A DNA stretch of 64,000 nucleotides from Limnovirga soli (GCF_013106755.1 NZ_WHPF01000002.1:124001-188000); one strand, 5' to 3'. Positions 27,987-38,422 are shown, counted from the first letter of the stretch. Notes: generated from the letters alone by a model not told the origin. A program made the numbers and translations.

Positions 27987-29138
27987 ATGATTCAACCTCA
28001 TGGTGGTGTATTGATAAACAGAATTGCAACCGGTGCCCGCAAAGATGAACTGGAAGCAAAAGCAAAAAGCATTTTTAACCTTACTATCGAAGATCGTTAT
28101 GGTGCTGATATTGAAATGATTGCAGTTGGCGCATTTAGCCCAATCACCGGCTTTATGGGTAAAGCTGATTGTGAATCTGCTATTGAAAATATGACATTAA
28201 CCAATGGCCTTGCCTGGGGTATTCCCATTCCTTTGCCAGCTGGTGATCAATATGATAATTTGTCTGAAGGTCAGGAAATTGCACTTCTTAACAAAGAAGG
28301 ACATGTATTGGCTATTATGACCGTAGATGAAAAATTTGAACTGGATCTTTCTAATTTTGCGCAAAAATGTTTTGGTACCACCGAAGATAAACACCCAGGT
28401 GTTGCAGCTATTATGCGTGGCGGTAACAGGTTTATTGCCGGACCATTGGAAATGGTTAACCGCCCGGTTCGTCACGATGATATTGATGCTAAGTATTTCT
28501 TAGATCCATCCGAAACCCGTGCTGAATTTGAAAAGCGTGGCTGGAATACCATCGTAGCTTTCCAAACACGTAACCCAATACACCGTGCACACGAATATTT
28601 AATTAAATGTGCACAGGAAATAGTGGATGGTGCTTTAATTCACCCAATTGTTGGTGAAACCAAAAGCGATGATATTCCGGCAGATACCCGTATGCGTTGC
28701 TACGAGGCCCTAATTGCTGGTTATTTTAATCCAAAAAATACCAAATTAAGCGTATTGCCTACTGCTATGCGTTATGCAGGACCACGTGAAGCCATTAACC
28801 ACACTTTAATTCGCAAGAATTATGGTTGTACACATATGATCATTGGTCGCGACCATGCTGGTGTTGGTACTTATTATGGTACTTACGATGCACAGGTTAT
28901 TATGGATAAAGTAGGCCCGGCAATGGGAATGCAAATCCTGAAATTCGAAAACACTTTCTTCTGTAAAGAAACCAATGGTATGGCCAGCAGCAAAACTGCT
29001 CCTGAAAATGCAACTCAGGTTTCCTTAAGCGGTACTAAAGTGCGTGAAATGCTGGGTAATGGCGAACGTCCACCAGCTGAATTCTCAAGACCTGAAGTAG
29101 CAGACATTCTTATTGAGTGGGCTACTGCAAAAAAATAG
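27987..29138 (+). CDS. sat: Sulfate adenylyltransferase (single-subunit type)
   Basis: A 383-residue enzyme that makes APS from sulfate and ATP. The active-site motif TRNPIHRAHEY and the later GRDHAGVGTYYG segment identify the single-subunit ATP sulfurylase rather than the CysDN type. It is paired with cysC, so the likely product of the operon is PAPS, for sulfate assimilation or for sulfation of surface glycans or lipids. A terminator closes the unit. Confidence 0.96.
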   Translation: MIQPHGGVLINRIATGARKDELEAKAKSIFNLTIEDRYGADIEMIAVGAFSPITGFMGKADCESAIENMTLTNGLAWGIPIPLPAGDQYDNLSEGQEIALLNKEGHVLAIMTVDEKFELDLSNFAQKCFGTTEDKHPGVAAIMRGGNRFIAGPLEMVNRPVRHDDIDAKYFLDPSETRAEFEKRGWNTIVAFQTRNPIHRAHEYLIKCAQEIVDGALIHPIVGETKSDDIPADTRMRCYEALIAGYFNPKNTKLSVLPTAMRYAGPREAINHTLIRKNYGCTHMIIGRDHAGVGTYYGTYDAQVIMDKVGPAMGMQILKFENTFFCKETNGMASSKTAPENATQVSLSGTKVREMLGNGERPPAEFSRPEVADILIEWATAKK

Positions 29139-29156
29139 TTTTAATCTATTAGGTAT

Positions 29157-29190
29157 AAAAAATGCAGGTCTTTTATAGACCTGCATTTTT
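29157..29190 (+). terminator. Intrinsic terminator after sat
   Basis: A stem of AATGCAGGTCT with AGACCTGCATT has a 5-base loop and is followed by a T run. Confidence 0.93.
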
Positions 29191-29226
29191 ATTTGTAGCC
29201 CAACTGTAGATTATTAAGAAAGCTTT

Positions 29227-29247
29227 ACTTGCGTCGCACACTTGCAC
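29227..29247 (-). repeat. Dispersed repeat, type A core with one change
   Basis: The core carries GCAC in place of GTAC at its outer end; TAAAGC is adjacent and the tail is GTTGGGC. Confidence 0.9.
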
Positions 29248-29299
29248 TACAACAACTATAAGCGGCTCTTACACTGCCTAAATTGGGGCGGATAGTCTT

Positions 29300-29749
29300 T
29301 TATTTGAACATACTAAAAGAGTGCCTGCCCGAATATGAAAATGGCACCGTTATAAAAATCCCGCCTTTACCAACCCGGGTATTTCCTTTTGCCTCCAGCA
29401 GCACTTCATTCGAAATAAGCGTATTAAACGTGTTCTTAAATAAGTTCTTCATGTCAATTTGCATTTTTGAAGGAATAGCAAACTCTGACTTTTTAGTAAT
29501 ATGCATGGTTGTATCCAAAACATATTTGCCTAAATAGTTATGATCAATATATATATCACAATCAACATGCCTTAAATCAACACCAAAATTATTCGGGTTA
29601 AAGTATACCAGATCCATACTAATATTTGATTTGGCAAACCCCAGACTGTCAATTTTAAAATTCTTCAAATCCCTGTATTCAAAACTTTGAGGCTTTTTAC
29701 AACTTAAGGTTAATAGCATTAGCAGTAGGACAGGGGTAATTATTTTCAT
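29300..29749 (-). CDS. LEA14-like lipoprotein
   Basis: A 149-residue lipoprotein with an N-terminal lipobox (LLTLSCKK), so it should be anchored in a membrane by the Cys. The mature part (DSLGFAKSNISMDLVYFNPNNFGVDLRHVDCDIYI) fits the LEA type 2 / WHy domain, an immunoglobulin-like fold. The ATG at 29749 is preferred over a GTG two codons upstream because it begins the signal directly. The role is unknown. Confidence 0.83.
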   Translation of the reverse strand: MKIITPVLLLMLLTLSCKKPQSFEYRDLKNFKIDSLGFAKSNISMDLVYFNPNNFGVDLRHVDCDIYIDHNYLGKYVLDTTMHITKKSEFAIPSKMQIDMKNLFKNTFNTLISNEVLLEAKGNTRVGKGGIFITVPFSYSGRHSFSMFK

Positions 29750-30028
29750 AAACACATTTTATTGCAAAATAAGAAGTTTAGAAATAAGCTTAAGCATCTT
29801 ATTGTTTATTGGCTTAATTTTATTGCTATAAATTTTAGATTTTAGTTTTCAAGTAGCCAACAATATGAAGCTACTAACTTTAGTAATTACTAAAGTTATT
29901 TAAATGATTGATATATAATTAAATACAGTATTTAATGAACATAATATGATCAAATAAAATACCTAATATTTGTAATTAAATTGCCATAATTCTTCATATC
30001 AAAATAGAAACTGATTAAAAAATATAAA

Positions 30029-30658
30029 ATGACATTAATAATTGAAAATCAATTATTTCCAATGATTAATTGGTTTAAATATTCGTTTCAATATTCATAT
30101 ATAACTTTATATTCATGTGATGAGTATAAAAAAATGAGTTTTCGTAATAGATATGTTGTTGCTGGCAGTAATGGCATAATTTCTTTATCGGTACCTGTTG
30201 AAAAAGGCAGAAACCAACGAACCCCTTTTAAGGAGGTAAAAATCAGTTATCGTGAAAACTGGCAACAAAACCACTGGCGCACCATAACTTCCTGTTACAA
30301 CAGGTCGCCATATTTTGAGTATTACCAATATCAGCTGGAGCCATTTTTTACAAACCGGTACGATTATCTTTTCGAATTTAACCTGGCTGTATTGTCATGG
30401 TTAAAAGGGATACTGAAAATGGAATCTCAAATTCATGTAATAAACAACAGCGATGAAAATGAGATTGAAGCTGTTAATTTTACAGACCGTTGGTTGCCAA
30501 AAAATTTTCAGGCTGATGAGTCGCCTATTATCTACCCACAGGTTTTTATCGATAAAATTGGTTTTCAACCAAATCTGTCAATTTTGGATATGATATTTAA
30601 TCTTGGGCCCTCAAGTGCAAACTATATGCAACAAAGCACTATTCATTCCCGTTTATAA
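30029..30658 (+). CDS. WbqC-like family protein
   Basis: A 209-residue protein. The opening with NQLFPMINWFKYSF, then SFRNRYVVAGSNGIISLSVPVEKG and HWRTITSCYNRSPYF, matches the WbqC-like group found in polysaccharide loci and next to lipoprotein or signal-peptidase genes in Bacteroidetes. The reaction is not established. It lies 53 bp upstream of the PorP/SprF-like gene, possibly with its own promoter between. Confidence 0.85.
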   Translation: MTLIIENQLFPMINWFKYSFQYSYITLYSCDEYKKMSFRNRYVVAGSNGIISLSVPVEKGRNQRTPFKEVKISYRENWQQNHWRTITSCYNRSPYFEYYQYQLEPFFTNRYDYLFEFNLAVLSWLKGILKMESQIHVINNSDENEIEAVNFTDRWLPKNFQADESPIIYPQVFIDKIGFQPNLSILDMIFNLGPSSANYMQQSTIHSRL

Positions 30659-30711
30659 AACAAGCCAATAAAATTTATTCCATTTAACGGGTAAATACTA
30701 ATTTTAGCACA

Positions 30712-31758
30712 ATGAAATTCAGAGCGTTTGCCCTCACATATTTATTTATTTCTTGTATAACTTATTCCTTTGCACAGCAAAGACCATATTATACCCAGTA
30801 TATTTTAAATAACTTCATCATCAATCCTGCCATAGCGGGAATAGAAAATTATTGGGATGTAAAAGCCAGTCATAGGGAACAATGGGTTGGTCTTGATGGT
30901 GCACCTGTTACCAGCTATCTTACTATTCAGGGGCCGCTATCTAAAAATACTATGTCAAGGGAAAATGCTACCAGCATTAGGCCAGAAGGAGAAAACCCAA
31001 GGGGTCGTACTTATATGGAAGGTTATCAATCAACCGACCCCCATCATGGCATTGGCCTTACATTTTTGAATGATAGAACCGGACCGCTAAATAGATTCGC
31101 CCTAACCGGAACATATGCTTATCATTTGCCATTAAATGAGCGCACCAGTATCAGCGCCGGTGCTTCTATTGGAATTCAAAATCTTAGTCTTAAAACCACC
31201 GAATTGGATTTTGGTACTGCTTATCCGGTAGATCCGGTGGTTGGTAGCAACTCCTTAATAAATACCATTAGGCCTGATATAAGTCTGGGTGTTTGGGTGT
31301 ATAATGCCAGATGGTTTACTGGCTTGTCGTTGCAGCAAATTGTACCAGAGAAAGTGGGTTTTAACACAGGAAAATTGGGTGGCGACAGTATTACAGTAAT
31401 TGGAGGAAAATTGGTACCACATATTTTCCTGCAGGCAGGTTATAAATTTATGTTAGGAGAGGATATCAGTTTTTTACCTTCCATTACGGCAAAATATGTA
31501 AACCCGGTTCCTTTGAGTGTAGATGTAAACGCAAAATTTCAATACCGGGATTTATTATGGGTAGGTGGGTCTATTCGCCCCAAGGACGGATTTGCCGCTA
31601 TGATTGGTGTAAATATCAGCAATAGCATTAATATTGGCTATTCATACGATATCACCAATTCAAGATTAAATACGGTTAGTAATGGTACACACGAATTTCT
31701 AATTGGCTTTTTGTTAGGTAATAACTATGGCGACTGGTGCCCCAAAAATGTTTGGTAA
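30712..31758 (+). CDS. PorP/SprF-family type IX secretion membrane protein
   Basis: A 348-residue outer-membrane beta-barrel-like protein with a signal peptide ending near SFAQQ. The start of the mature part, RPYYTQYILNNFIINPAIAG, and the repeated beta-strand pattern through GYSYDITNSRL near the C-terminus are characteristic of PorP/SprF proteins, which help the type IX system deliver surface proteins or retain type B cargo. The type B cargo protein at 34408 is a candidate client. Confidence 0.93.
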   Translation: MKFRAFALTYLFISCITYSFAQQRPYYTQYILNNFIINPAIAGIENYWDVKASHREQWVGLDGAPVTSYLTIQGPLSKNTMSRENATSIRPEGENPRGRTYMEGYQSTDPHHGIGLTFLNDRTGPLNRFALTGTYAYHLPLNERTSISAGASIGIQNLSLKTTELDFGTAYPVDPVVGSNSLINTIRPDISLGVWVYNARWFTGLSLQQIVPEKVGFNTGKLGGDSITVIGGKLVPHIFLQAGYKFMLGEDISFLPSITAKYVNPVPLSVDVNAKFQYRDLLWVGGSIRPKDGFAAMIGVNISNSINIGYSYDITNSRLNTVSNGTHEFLIGFLLGNNYGDWCPKNVW

Positions 31759-31845
31759 TCTTTTCTAGACTTTAAATACATTGAATCCACTGCCGGTAGT
31801 ACCGCTTTGGTACGATGAAGTAATTCACCTAACCCATAAAAATAT

Positions 31846-31878
31846 AACAGGTTTAGCAGCTAATGCCCTAAACCTGTT
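31846..31878 (-). terminator. Hairpin after purB, probable terminator
   Basis: A perfect 11 bp stem AACAGGTTTAG has an 11-base loop. On the minus strand it is followed by TATATTTTTAT, so it most likely ends purB. Confidence 0.7.
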
Positions 31879-31898
31879 GGAATTAAGATATGTAAATA

Positions 31899-33245
31899 TT
31901 ATACCAGCGGACTAATACCTGTATAATTATGGGGTGTAATGGCTTTTAACTCCTTTTTCAAAACGGCACTTATTTTTAAACCTGTTATAAACTGATGGAT
32001 ATCGGCTTTGGTAATTACATTTTTGCCTCGGGTTAAATCCTTTAATGCTTCGTATGGGTTGGGATAATTTTCCCTTCTTAAAATAGTTTGAATTGCTTCT
32101 GCAACCACCGCCCAGTTATCTTCCAAATCCTGTTTTAATTTGGCTTCGTTTAATACCAGTTTACCTAAGCCTTTTTCTAAAGATTTTAAGGCAATTAAAG
32201 TATGTGCCACAGGTACACCCAGGTTTCTTAATACGGTAGAATCAGTAAGGTCTCTCTGTAAACGGCTTACCGGTAATTTAGACGATAAATGTTCCAGCAA
32301 GGCATTGGCCATTCCCAGGTTACCTTCTGCATTTTCAAAATCAATCGGGTTTACCTTATGTGGCATGGCACTGCTACCCACTTCGCCCTTACGGGTTTTT
32401 TGTTTAAAATAATCCATGCTTATATATGTCCAAATATCGCGGCATAGATTTATTAGAATATTATTGATGCGTTTTATGGCATCAAAATGCGCAGCAATAT
32501 TATCGTAATGTTCAATTTGCGTAGTAAACTGTAACCGTTGTAAACCAAGCACATTATCTACAAATTCATTAGCCAAACTTATCCAGTCTTTCTTTGGAAA
32601 AGCAACATGATGGGCATTAAAATTACCGGTAGCTCCGCCAAATTTGGCGGCATATGGTATAAAGGAAAACAGTTGTACCTGATTTTCTAAACGCTCAACA
32701 AATACCATTATTTCTTTACCCAGTTTAGTTGGCGATGCCGGTTGACCATGTGTACGGGCCAGCATTGGTATGGCTTTCCAGTCGTTTGCCAATTGCTGTA
32801 GTTTTAATTGCAGGTTCATTAATGCTGGCAGGTATTCATGTTCCATACAATGTTTCCAGCTAAGTGGTATGGCTGTATTATTTATATCCTGAGAGGTTAA
32901 TCCAAAGTGTATCCATTCTTTAGCATCAACGGCGCCTGCTTTTTCCAGTTCCTGTTTTAAAAAATATTCCACTGCCTTAACATCGTGGTTGGTAGTGGCT
33001 TCAATGGTTTTTATTTGCTTTGCATTATCAATGCTAAAGTTCTCGGCCACCTGTTGCAGTTGTTGCCGGGCTTTGGCACTTAATTTAAAAAAACGTTTTT
33101 CGTTTAAGAACAAAAAATACGACACTTCTACAATAACACGGTATTTCATTAACGCATATTCTGAAAAGAATTCGTCTAATTGCGCTACCTGTTTGCGGTA
33201 CCTTCCGTCGATGGGTGAAATAGCAGATAAACTGTTAAGCTCCAT
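31899..33245 (-). CDS. purB: Adenylosuccinate lyase
   Basis: A 448-residue cytoplasmic enzyme of purine synthesis. It splits fumarate from SAICAR and from adenylosuccinate. The fumarase/aspartase superfamily signature SSAMPHKVNP is present near residue 290, and the N-terminal LSAISPIDGRYR is typical of the longer PurB group. The length is normal. It is a single gene. Confidence 0.96.
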   Translation of the reverse strand: MELNSLSAISPIDGRYRKQVAQLDEFFSEYALMKYRVIVEVSYFLFLNEKRFFKLSAKARQQLQQVAENFSIDNAKQIKTIEATTNHDVKAVEYFLKQELEKAGAVDAKEWIHFGLTSQDINNTAIPLSWKHCMEHEYLPALMNLQLKLQQLANDWKAIPMLARTHGQPASPTKLGKEIMVFVERLENQVQLFSFIPYAAKFGGATGNFNAHHVAFPKKDWISLANEFVDNVLGLQRLQFTTQIEHYDNIAAHFDAIKRINNILINLCRDIWTYISMDYFKQKTRKGEVGSSAMPHKVNPIDFENAEGNLGMANALLEHLSSKLPVSRLQRDLTDSTVLRNLGVPVAHTLIALKSLEKGLGKLVLNEAKLKQDLEDNWAVVAEAIQTILRRENYPNPYEALKDLTRGKNVITKADIHQFITGLKISAVLKKELKAITPHNYTGISPLV

Positions 33246-33311
33246 TGTTTATTAGTTGGTTAATTTGATATTGTTTTTTTGTACCAGGCAAAAGATCAAT
33301 AATGATGCTTT

Positions 33312-33348
33312 ACTTGCCACGCTCGGTTCAAAGTTCCTCTTTTATGGC
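33312..33348 (-). repeat. Dispersed repeat, type B core, left arm of a pair
   Basis: Reads ACTTGCCACGCTCGGTTC with the GCCATAAAAGAGGAAC lead on its inner side. Confidence 0.9.
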
Positions 33349-33425
33349 GGCTAAATAGAATGGGAATGATAATTTAGTTACCCCATTTATTGTTGCCATT
33401 GCCTTTTGCCCAATTTTATTCTGTT

Positions 33426-33446
33426 GTACAAGTGTGCGACGCAAGT
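33426..33446 (+). repeat. Dispersed repeat, type A core, right arm of a pair
   Basis: A full core copy followed by ACAGCTGCCATA and the GCCGGGTTC tail with an A run. Confidence 0.95.
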
Positions 33447-33595
33447 ACAGCTGCCATAAAACACTTTAAGCCGGGTTCAAAAAAAATCCATTTTCTTTGC
33501 ACGCAAAAGTAGTAGAAACCAACCTGAGTAAGACATAATCTTGCAATTTTATAGGCTTTTTGCTGCATTTATGGCATAATTTAAACGAAGAATGG

Positions 33596-34342
33596 ATGTT
33601 GGAGCAAATAAAAGTTGGCGCCGTTAGTTATTTAAATACCCGGCCTTTATTATATGGTATACGCCAATCGGCCATATTAATGCAACAGATTGAACTGATT
33701 GAAGATTACCCGGCCAATATTGCCAATATGTTGATGGATGGCAGGATCGATATTGGTTTGGTACCTGTAGCCATTATACCCAAAATAAACAACGCCCAAA
33801 TTATAAGCGATTTTTGCATTGGTGCCGAAGGCAATGTAGCCAGTGTTGGTTTATTTAGCGATGTGCCGGTAGAAGAAATTGAGGAGGTGATTTTGGATTA
33901 TCAAAGCCGCACATCAGTTAACCTGGCCCGCATTTTATTGCAACAATACTGGAAACTAAACCCCATTTTTACCCCGGCCGGTACAGATTTTATTGCTCAA
34001 ATAAAGGGTACAACTGCTGCTATAATTATTGGCGACAGGGCATTGGCGCACCGCAATAAAACCCGTTATATGTATGATTTGGCTGGCAGCTGGAAAGCCA
34101 TGACAGGTTTGCCATTTGTGTTTGCCGCCTGGGTAGCCAATAAACCACTGCCTGATACTTTTATCGAGGCTTTTAACAGCGCCAATGCTTTAGGGATGGC
34201 GGAGATTGACGCTGTAATAAAAGAAATTAACTACCCATTGTACGATGTGCGTACCTATTTTACCCAAAATATTTCGTACCGGTTAACACCTGAAAAGCTA
34301 AAAGGACTGGATTTGTTTTTGGAGATGTTGGGGAAGTTATAA
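33596..34342 (+). CDS. mqnA: Chorismate dehydratase of the futalosine menaquinone pathway
   Basis: A 248-residue enzyme that dehydrates chorismate to 3-enolpyruvoylbenzoate, the first committed step of futalosine-dependent menaquinone synthesis. The opening IKVGAVSYLNTRPLLYG is diagnostic, and the later DIGLVPVAIIPK and SRTSVNLARILL segments agree. The ATG at 33596 is preferred over a TTG 12 codons upstream because the family starts near IKVGAVSYLN. No other mqn gene is in the window. Confidence 0.92.
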   Translation: MLEQIKVGAVSYLNTRPLLYGIRQSAILMQQIELIEDYPANIANMLMDGRIDIGLVPVAIIPKINNAQIISDFCIGAEGNVASVGLFSDVPVEEIEEVILDYQSRTSVNLARILLQQYWKLNPIFTPAGTDFIAQIKGTTAAIIIGDRALAHRNKTRYMYDLAGSWKAMTGLPFVFAAWVANKPLPDTFIEAFNSANALGMAEIDAVIKEINYPLYDVRTYFTQNISYRLTPEKLKGLDLFLEMLGKL

Positions 34343-34407
34343 TCTGCATTAAATTTTTTGTAGTATGCTCAATTTAATGGGCCGTTAAGTAATATTGTAA
34401 AAACTTA

Positions 34408-37400
34408 ATGCCCGTTAAACCTATGTGCCAAAAGATAACAAAAGCCTTCCTGCTAATTTTTTTTGGAGTTTTGAACTTAAGCCTGCATGCGCAGCTAACT
34501 AAATCAACTATTAAACAATTAAATATTAATTCAAGCTCGAAGGATTCTGTTAATGAAAGTACATTATCGGGTTGTATTAATAATTGGCTTTATTTAAATG
34601 GTACAAAAAGTAGTGTTACTATTGGTGATTTAGATATTACGGGAAATGAGGTTACTATAGAAGCCTTATTTAATAGAACTATTCCATATACTACACCTAA
34701 TGAAATATATGCAGGTGATATTGTTTCTAAACATCTTGATCCCAAAGATGTAAATTACTTATTAAGGCCAAATACAGCAGAAATTACTACAACAGATGGC
34801 TATTTTCGAACTCCAGATATTTGTGATATTGACTTAAATAAAACCTATCATGTTGCTTTAGTTTATAATGGAAAGAAACTGAAATTCTATAGGAATGGAT
34901 TTTTAATGAGCGAAACACCTTGTACTGGTAACATGATAACAAATGATTGGCCTACAACATTTGGAACAACAGCATATCCACCTAATAATTTGCCAGTAGA
35001 TTTTACCGGATTTATTAATGAAGTAAGAATCTGGAATAAAGCTCGTAGCCAAAATCAAATAAAACAATATGCTAATAGCTCCCTTCCCAATCCAACAACT
35101 CAGAATGGATTACTTGCATACTATGTGTTTGATGATTTGAAGAATAAACAAGGTAACAGTCAATGGGATGGACAATTAAATAATTTTGCAACCATCAATA
35201 AAAATAATCCTGAATGTGTAAGTTTTATACTTGACTCCTGCGGAACTATTATTCAACCTGACACCACTGTAACCGCAGAATTTACAATTCCGGATACCGT
35301 ATGTATTAATACACCTATAACAATTAATAATACCACTACGGGTGGAAATAGTTTCTTTTGGAATTTCTGTACGGCAGATATTAAGCAAATACCCGAGGGT
35401 ACTAACTTGGGTAATATAGACGGGCTATTATCTACTCCCGTTTTTATGGACTATGTTTTGGTAAATAATAACTATTATGGCTTTTTGATTAATCATAATC
35501 CCGGTAAACTTATACGGCTGGACTTTGGTAATAGCTTACTAAATATTCCAACAACTGTAGATCTTGGCAATTTTGGCGGTATTATTCCGGTTACAACTGG
35601 GGCTGAGGGTATTCAGGTAGTGCAAAATGAAGGTAACTGGTATGCAATCATTGTGGGTGGTTGGCAGCAGTCGGGCAGTACCCCCAGAATTCTGAAAATT
35701 GCTTTTGGCACAGATATTACCAATAACTCACCGATTGCAAGAGATTGGGGTAATCTTGGAGATATGTCACAACCAATTGATTTACATGTTTTTAAAGATA
35801 ATGATATTTGGTATGGGTTTACTACCAATGCTGAAAACAATACCATCACCCGATTTAATTTTTCCAATAGTTTTGAAAATACACCAACTGCCCAAAATTT
35901 GGGTAATTTGGGTGATTTGCAATATCCAACGGGTATTTACGCTATTAATAATCAGGGCAATTGGTACCTTTTTATAACAAATGATAATGGTACCATTACA
36001 AGGTTGGATTTTGGCGCCTCTTTACTTAACAGTCCCGTTGCAAATAATTTGGGCATTTTAAATGGTTCGTTAAAAAGCCCCAGAGATATTACTATTATGC
36101 AATTCTGTGATCAGATAATCGGTTTTGCTGTTAATGGTAACAGTGCCTACAACGATATTGTGCAACTGGATTTTCATAATAATCTTTCTTCTGCACCAAC
36201 GCTTACCTCATTAGGAAATATCGGAAATTTGAGTTTTCCTCATTCCATTTCTAAATTATTCAGGGTAGGTGCAGACCTGTATAGTTTTATAACCAATGCC
36301 AGTAATAATACTATTACCAGACTCAAATTTCCAGGCTGTACCAATGCCAGTATTGCAAATTCAACTGATTCATTGCCACCTCAGGTGCAATATTCAAGCC
36401 CGGGTACCTATAATATTAACCTAATGGTAAATGAAGGTTTGCCAACCCAAACTTCTATTTGCAAAAGTATTGTTGTGATAGGCCCTCCTGCAAAAGCAGC
36501 TATTATAGATACAGCTTTTTGTGTGGGTGATAGTATTCAAATCACTGCTAACGCTGCCGCTTCTCATGTTTGGAATACAGGAAGTACAGCCAGCAATATT
36601 ATCATTAAAACCCCCGGGTTATACTGGGTTGATAATAGCAATTATGGTTGCACAAGCCGGGATAGCATACAGGTAAATAGTATTGCATCACCTACAGTTA
36701 ATTTGGGCAATGATACTACCCTTTGTGAAACAGACAGTATTTTATTAAATGCAGAAAATGCAGGGGCTGATTTTAATTGGCAGGATGGTAATAATAACCA
36801 GTTTTACAATGCCGCTGCGGGCAAAACCTATACCGTATTGGTAACTAATTCAAATGGCTGTGTGGCAAAAGATACCATCCAAATCAATGCATTTCCTGCA
36901 ATTAACCTTACTATTAATAACGATACTACTATTTGCGCAGGTAGCAGTATACAGTTACATGCAACTGGTAATAATATAAATATTTATAACTGGGAATCAT
37001 CCCAAACACTTTCTGCCAACAATATTTCCAATCCTGTATCATTTCCCCTGGATACCAGTTTCTATACTATAAAAGTTACTGACATTCATGGCTGTACCGA
37101 TACGGATACTTTTTTTGTAAACCTGGCACCTTTGCCAACACTAACAACAATTGGCGATACAGCCATTTGTTTTGGTACCACCATCTCCTTATTGGCCAAT
37201 GGTACAGGAAATACCTATCAGTGGAGCCCTTCTACCGGTTTGTCTAACCCAAATATCGCCAACCCATTAGCCTCACCAATTGCTAATACAAAATATATTG
37301 TTACCACCTTAAATAATGCCAAATGTTCAGCTACAGATACAGTTAATATCAATATAAATCCATTACCAACCATTCAGGTATCTAACGACACAACCACCTG

Positions 37401-38346
37401 TAATGGAAACTCAGTAACCCTAAATGCCCTGGCGCCACAGGCAAATAGTTTTAGCTGGTTACCTGCAGGCTCACTTAACAATGCCCAAATTGCCAATCCT
37501 GTAGCATCGCCTTTACAAACTACCTTGTACCATTTAACGGTTACCGGTATAAATGGCTGTAATAATACAGACAGTGTCTTAATAAGCGTTTTACCAAAAC
37601 CTGTATTTGCTGTAAATCCCGCAAATGCAAACCTCTGTATAGGTGATAGTGTTTTGCTTTCCGCATCTGGAGGAGATATATACAATTGGTTCCCTACAGC
37701 CTCAGCCCTTACACCCGGCAGTGCGCAAACCATGGTTTTCCCTTCTCAGCCAACTTTGTATAAAGTAATTATAACCAATACAACCTGTAATGTAACCGAC
37801 TCAGTATTTACTAATATTACAACTAGTCCCAAACCGGTATATACTATCACAAAATCAAACGATGTGGATTGCATAGTTGGCCAATCCAGGCTAAATGCTA
37901 CTGGTGGTGCTTTGTATAACTGGAGTCCGGCAGCCACATTAAGTAATTCCACTATCGCCAATCCGGTGGCCACACCTTCTCAAACCACTACTTATTATTT
38001 GCAGTTAACCGGTGCCAATGGTTGTGTAATCACAGATTCTATTCAGGTAAAAGTAATCATCGGCAATGTGCAAAATGGTTATTTGTTGCCAACGGCCTTT
38101 ACACCAAATGGCGATGGACTTAATGATTGTTTTGGTGTAAAAAGCTGGGGCAATCTTAGCCGGCTGGAAATGAATATTTATAATCGTTGGGGACAATTAT
38201 TATTTCATAGTACCAATGCAAGCAATTGTTGGGATGGAACCTATAAAGGAGTTCCACAGCCGGCCGGAACATTTGTATATCAAATAAAAGCCACCAGCAT
38301 TTGTGGTGATATTTACAGAAAAGGTTCCATCATTTTAATCAAGTAA
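34408..38346 (+). CDS. Giant surface protein with LamG-like domain and T9SS type B C-terminal domain
   Basis: A 1312-residue exported protein. The signal peptide ends near LHAQL; a second ATG at 34423 would give a tighter signal. Residues 55-270 look like a LamG/concanavalin sandwich. Residues 320-640 repeat NLGN-type strands (possible propeller). Residues 670-1215 are a series of Ig-like units with repeated GNDTTLCETDSILLNA and ANPVASPLQTT motifs. The end (FTPNGDGLNDCFGVKSWG, WDGTYKG) is the gliding-motility-associated C-terminal domain, which directs type IX export with retention on the surface. Likely an adhesin or motility-related protein. Confidence 0.9.
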   Translation: MPVKPMCQKITKAFLLIFFGVLNLSLHAQLTKSTIKQLNINSSSKDSVNESTLSGCINNWLYLNGTKSSVTIGDLDITGNEVTIEALFNRTIPYTTPNEIYAGDIVSKHLDPKDVNYLLRPNTAEITTTDGYFRTPDICDIDLNKTYHVALVYNGKKLKFYRNGFLMSETPCTGNMITNDWPTTFGTTAYPPNNLPVDFTGFINEVRIWNKARSQNQIKQYANSSLPNPTTQNGLLAYYVFDDLKNKQGNSQWDGQLNNFATINKNNPECVSFILDSCGTIIQPDTTVTAEFTIPDTVCINTPITINNTTTGGNSFFWNFCTADIKQIPEGTNLGNIDGLLSTPVFMDYVLVNNNYYGFLINHNPGKLIRLDFGNSLLNIPTTVDLGNFGGIIPVTTGAEGIQVVQNEGNWYAIIVGGWQQSGSTPRILKIAFGTDITNNSPIARDWGNLGDMSQPIDLHVFKDNDIWYGFTTNAENNTITRFNFSNSFENTPTAQNLGNLGDLQYPTGIYAINNQGNWYLFITNDNGTITRLDFGASLLNSPVANNLGILNGSLKSPRDITIMQFCDQIIGFAVNGNSAYNDIVQLDFHNNLSSAPTLTSLGNIGNLSFPHSISKLFRVGADLYSFITNASNNTITRLKFPGCTNASIANSTDSLPPQVQYSSPGTYNINLMVNEGLPTQTSICKSIVVIGPPAKAAIIDTAFCVGDSIQITANAAASHVWNTGSTASNIIIKTPGLYWVDNSNYGCTSRDSIQVNSIASPTVNLGNDTTLCETDSILLNAENAGADFNWQDGNNNQFYNAAAGKTYTVLVTNSNGCVAKDTIQINAFPAINLTINNDTTICAGSSIQLHATGNNINIYNWESSQTLSANNISNPVSFPLDTSFYTIKVTDIHGCTDTDTFFVNLAPLPTLTTIGDTAICFGTTISLLANGTGNTYQWSPSTGLSNPNIANPLASPIANTKYIVTTLNNAKCSATDTVNININPLPTIQVSNDTTTCNGNSVTLNALAPQANSFSWLPAGSLNNAQIANPVASPLQTTLYHLTVTGINGCNNTDSVLISVLPKPVFAVNPANANLCIGDSVLLSASGGDIYNWFPTASALTPGSAQTMVFPSQPTLYKVIITNTTCNVTDSVFTNITTSPKPVYTITKSNDVDCIVGQSRLNATGGALYNWSPAATLSNSTIANPVATPSQTTTYYLQLTGANGCVITDSIQVKVIIGNVQNGYLLPTAFTPNGDGLNDCFGVKSWGNLSRLEMNIYNRWGQLLFHSTNASNCWDGTYKGVPQPAGTFVYQIKATSICGDIYRKGSIILIK

Positions 38347-38386
38347 TTCATTTGGTGGCCGGCACCATAACATTAATGCATCTGCT

Positions 38387-38422
38387 CTTGCCACGCTCGG
38401 TTCAGGGTTCTTCTTTCATGGC
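38387..38422 (-). repeat. Dispersed repeat, type B core
   Basis: Reads CTTGCCACGCTCGGTTC then AGGGTTCTTC and CATGGC, with a GCCGGC tail on the outer side at about 38358. It lies between two convergent genes. Confidence 0.9.

Larger units (their letters stand above)
33246..33595. other. Divergent intergenic region with an inverted repeat pair
   Basis: About 350 bp between purB and mqnA. It carries a type B copy (33312-33348, minus) facing a type A copy (33426-33446, plus), with a GCCGGGTTCAAAAAAA tail at about 33469. Confidence 0.75.
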
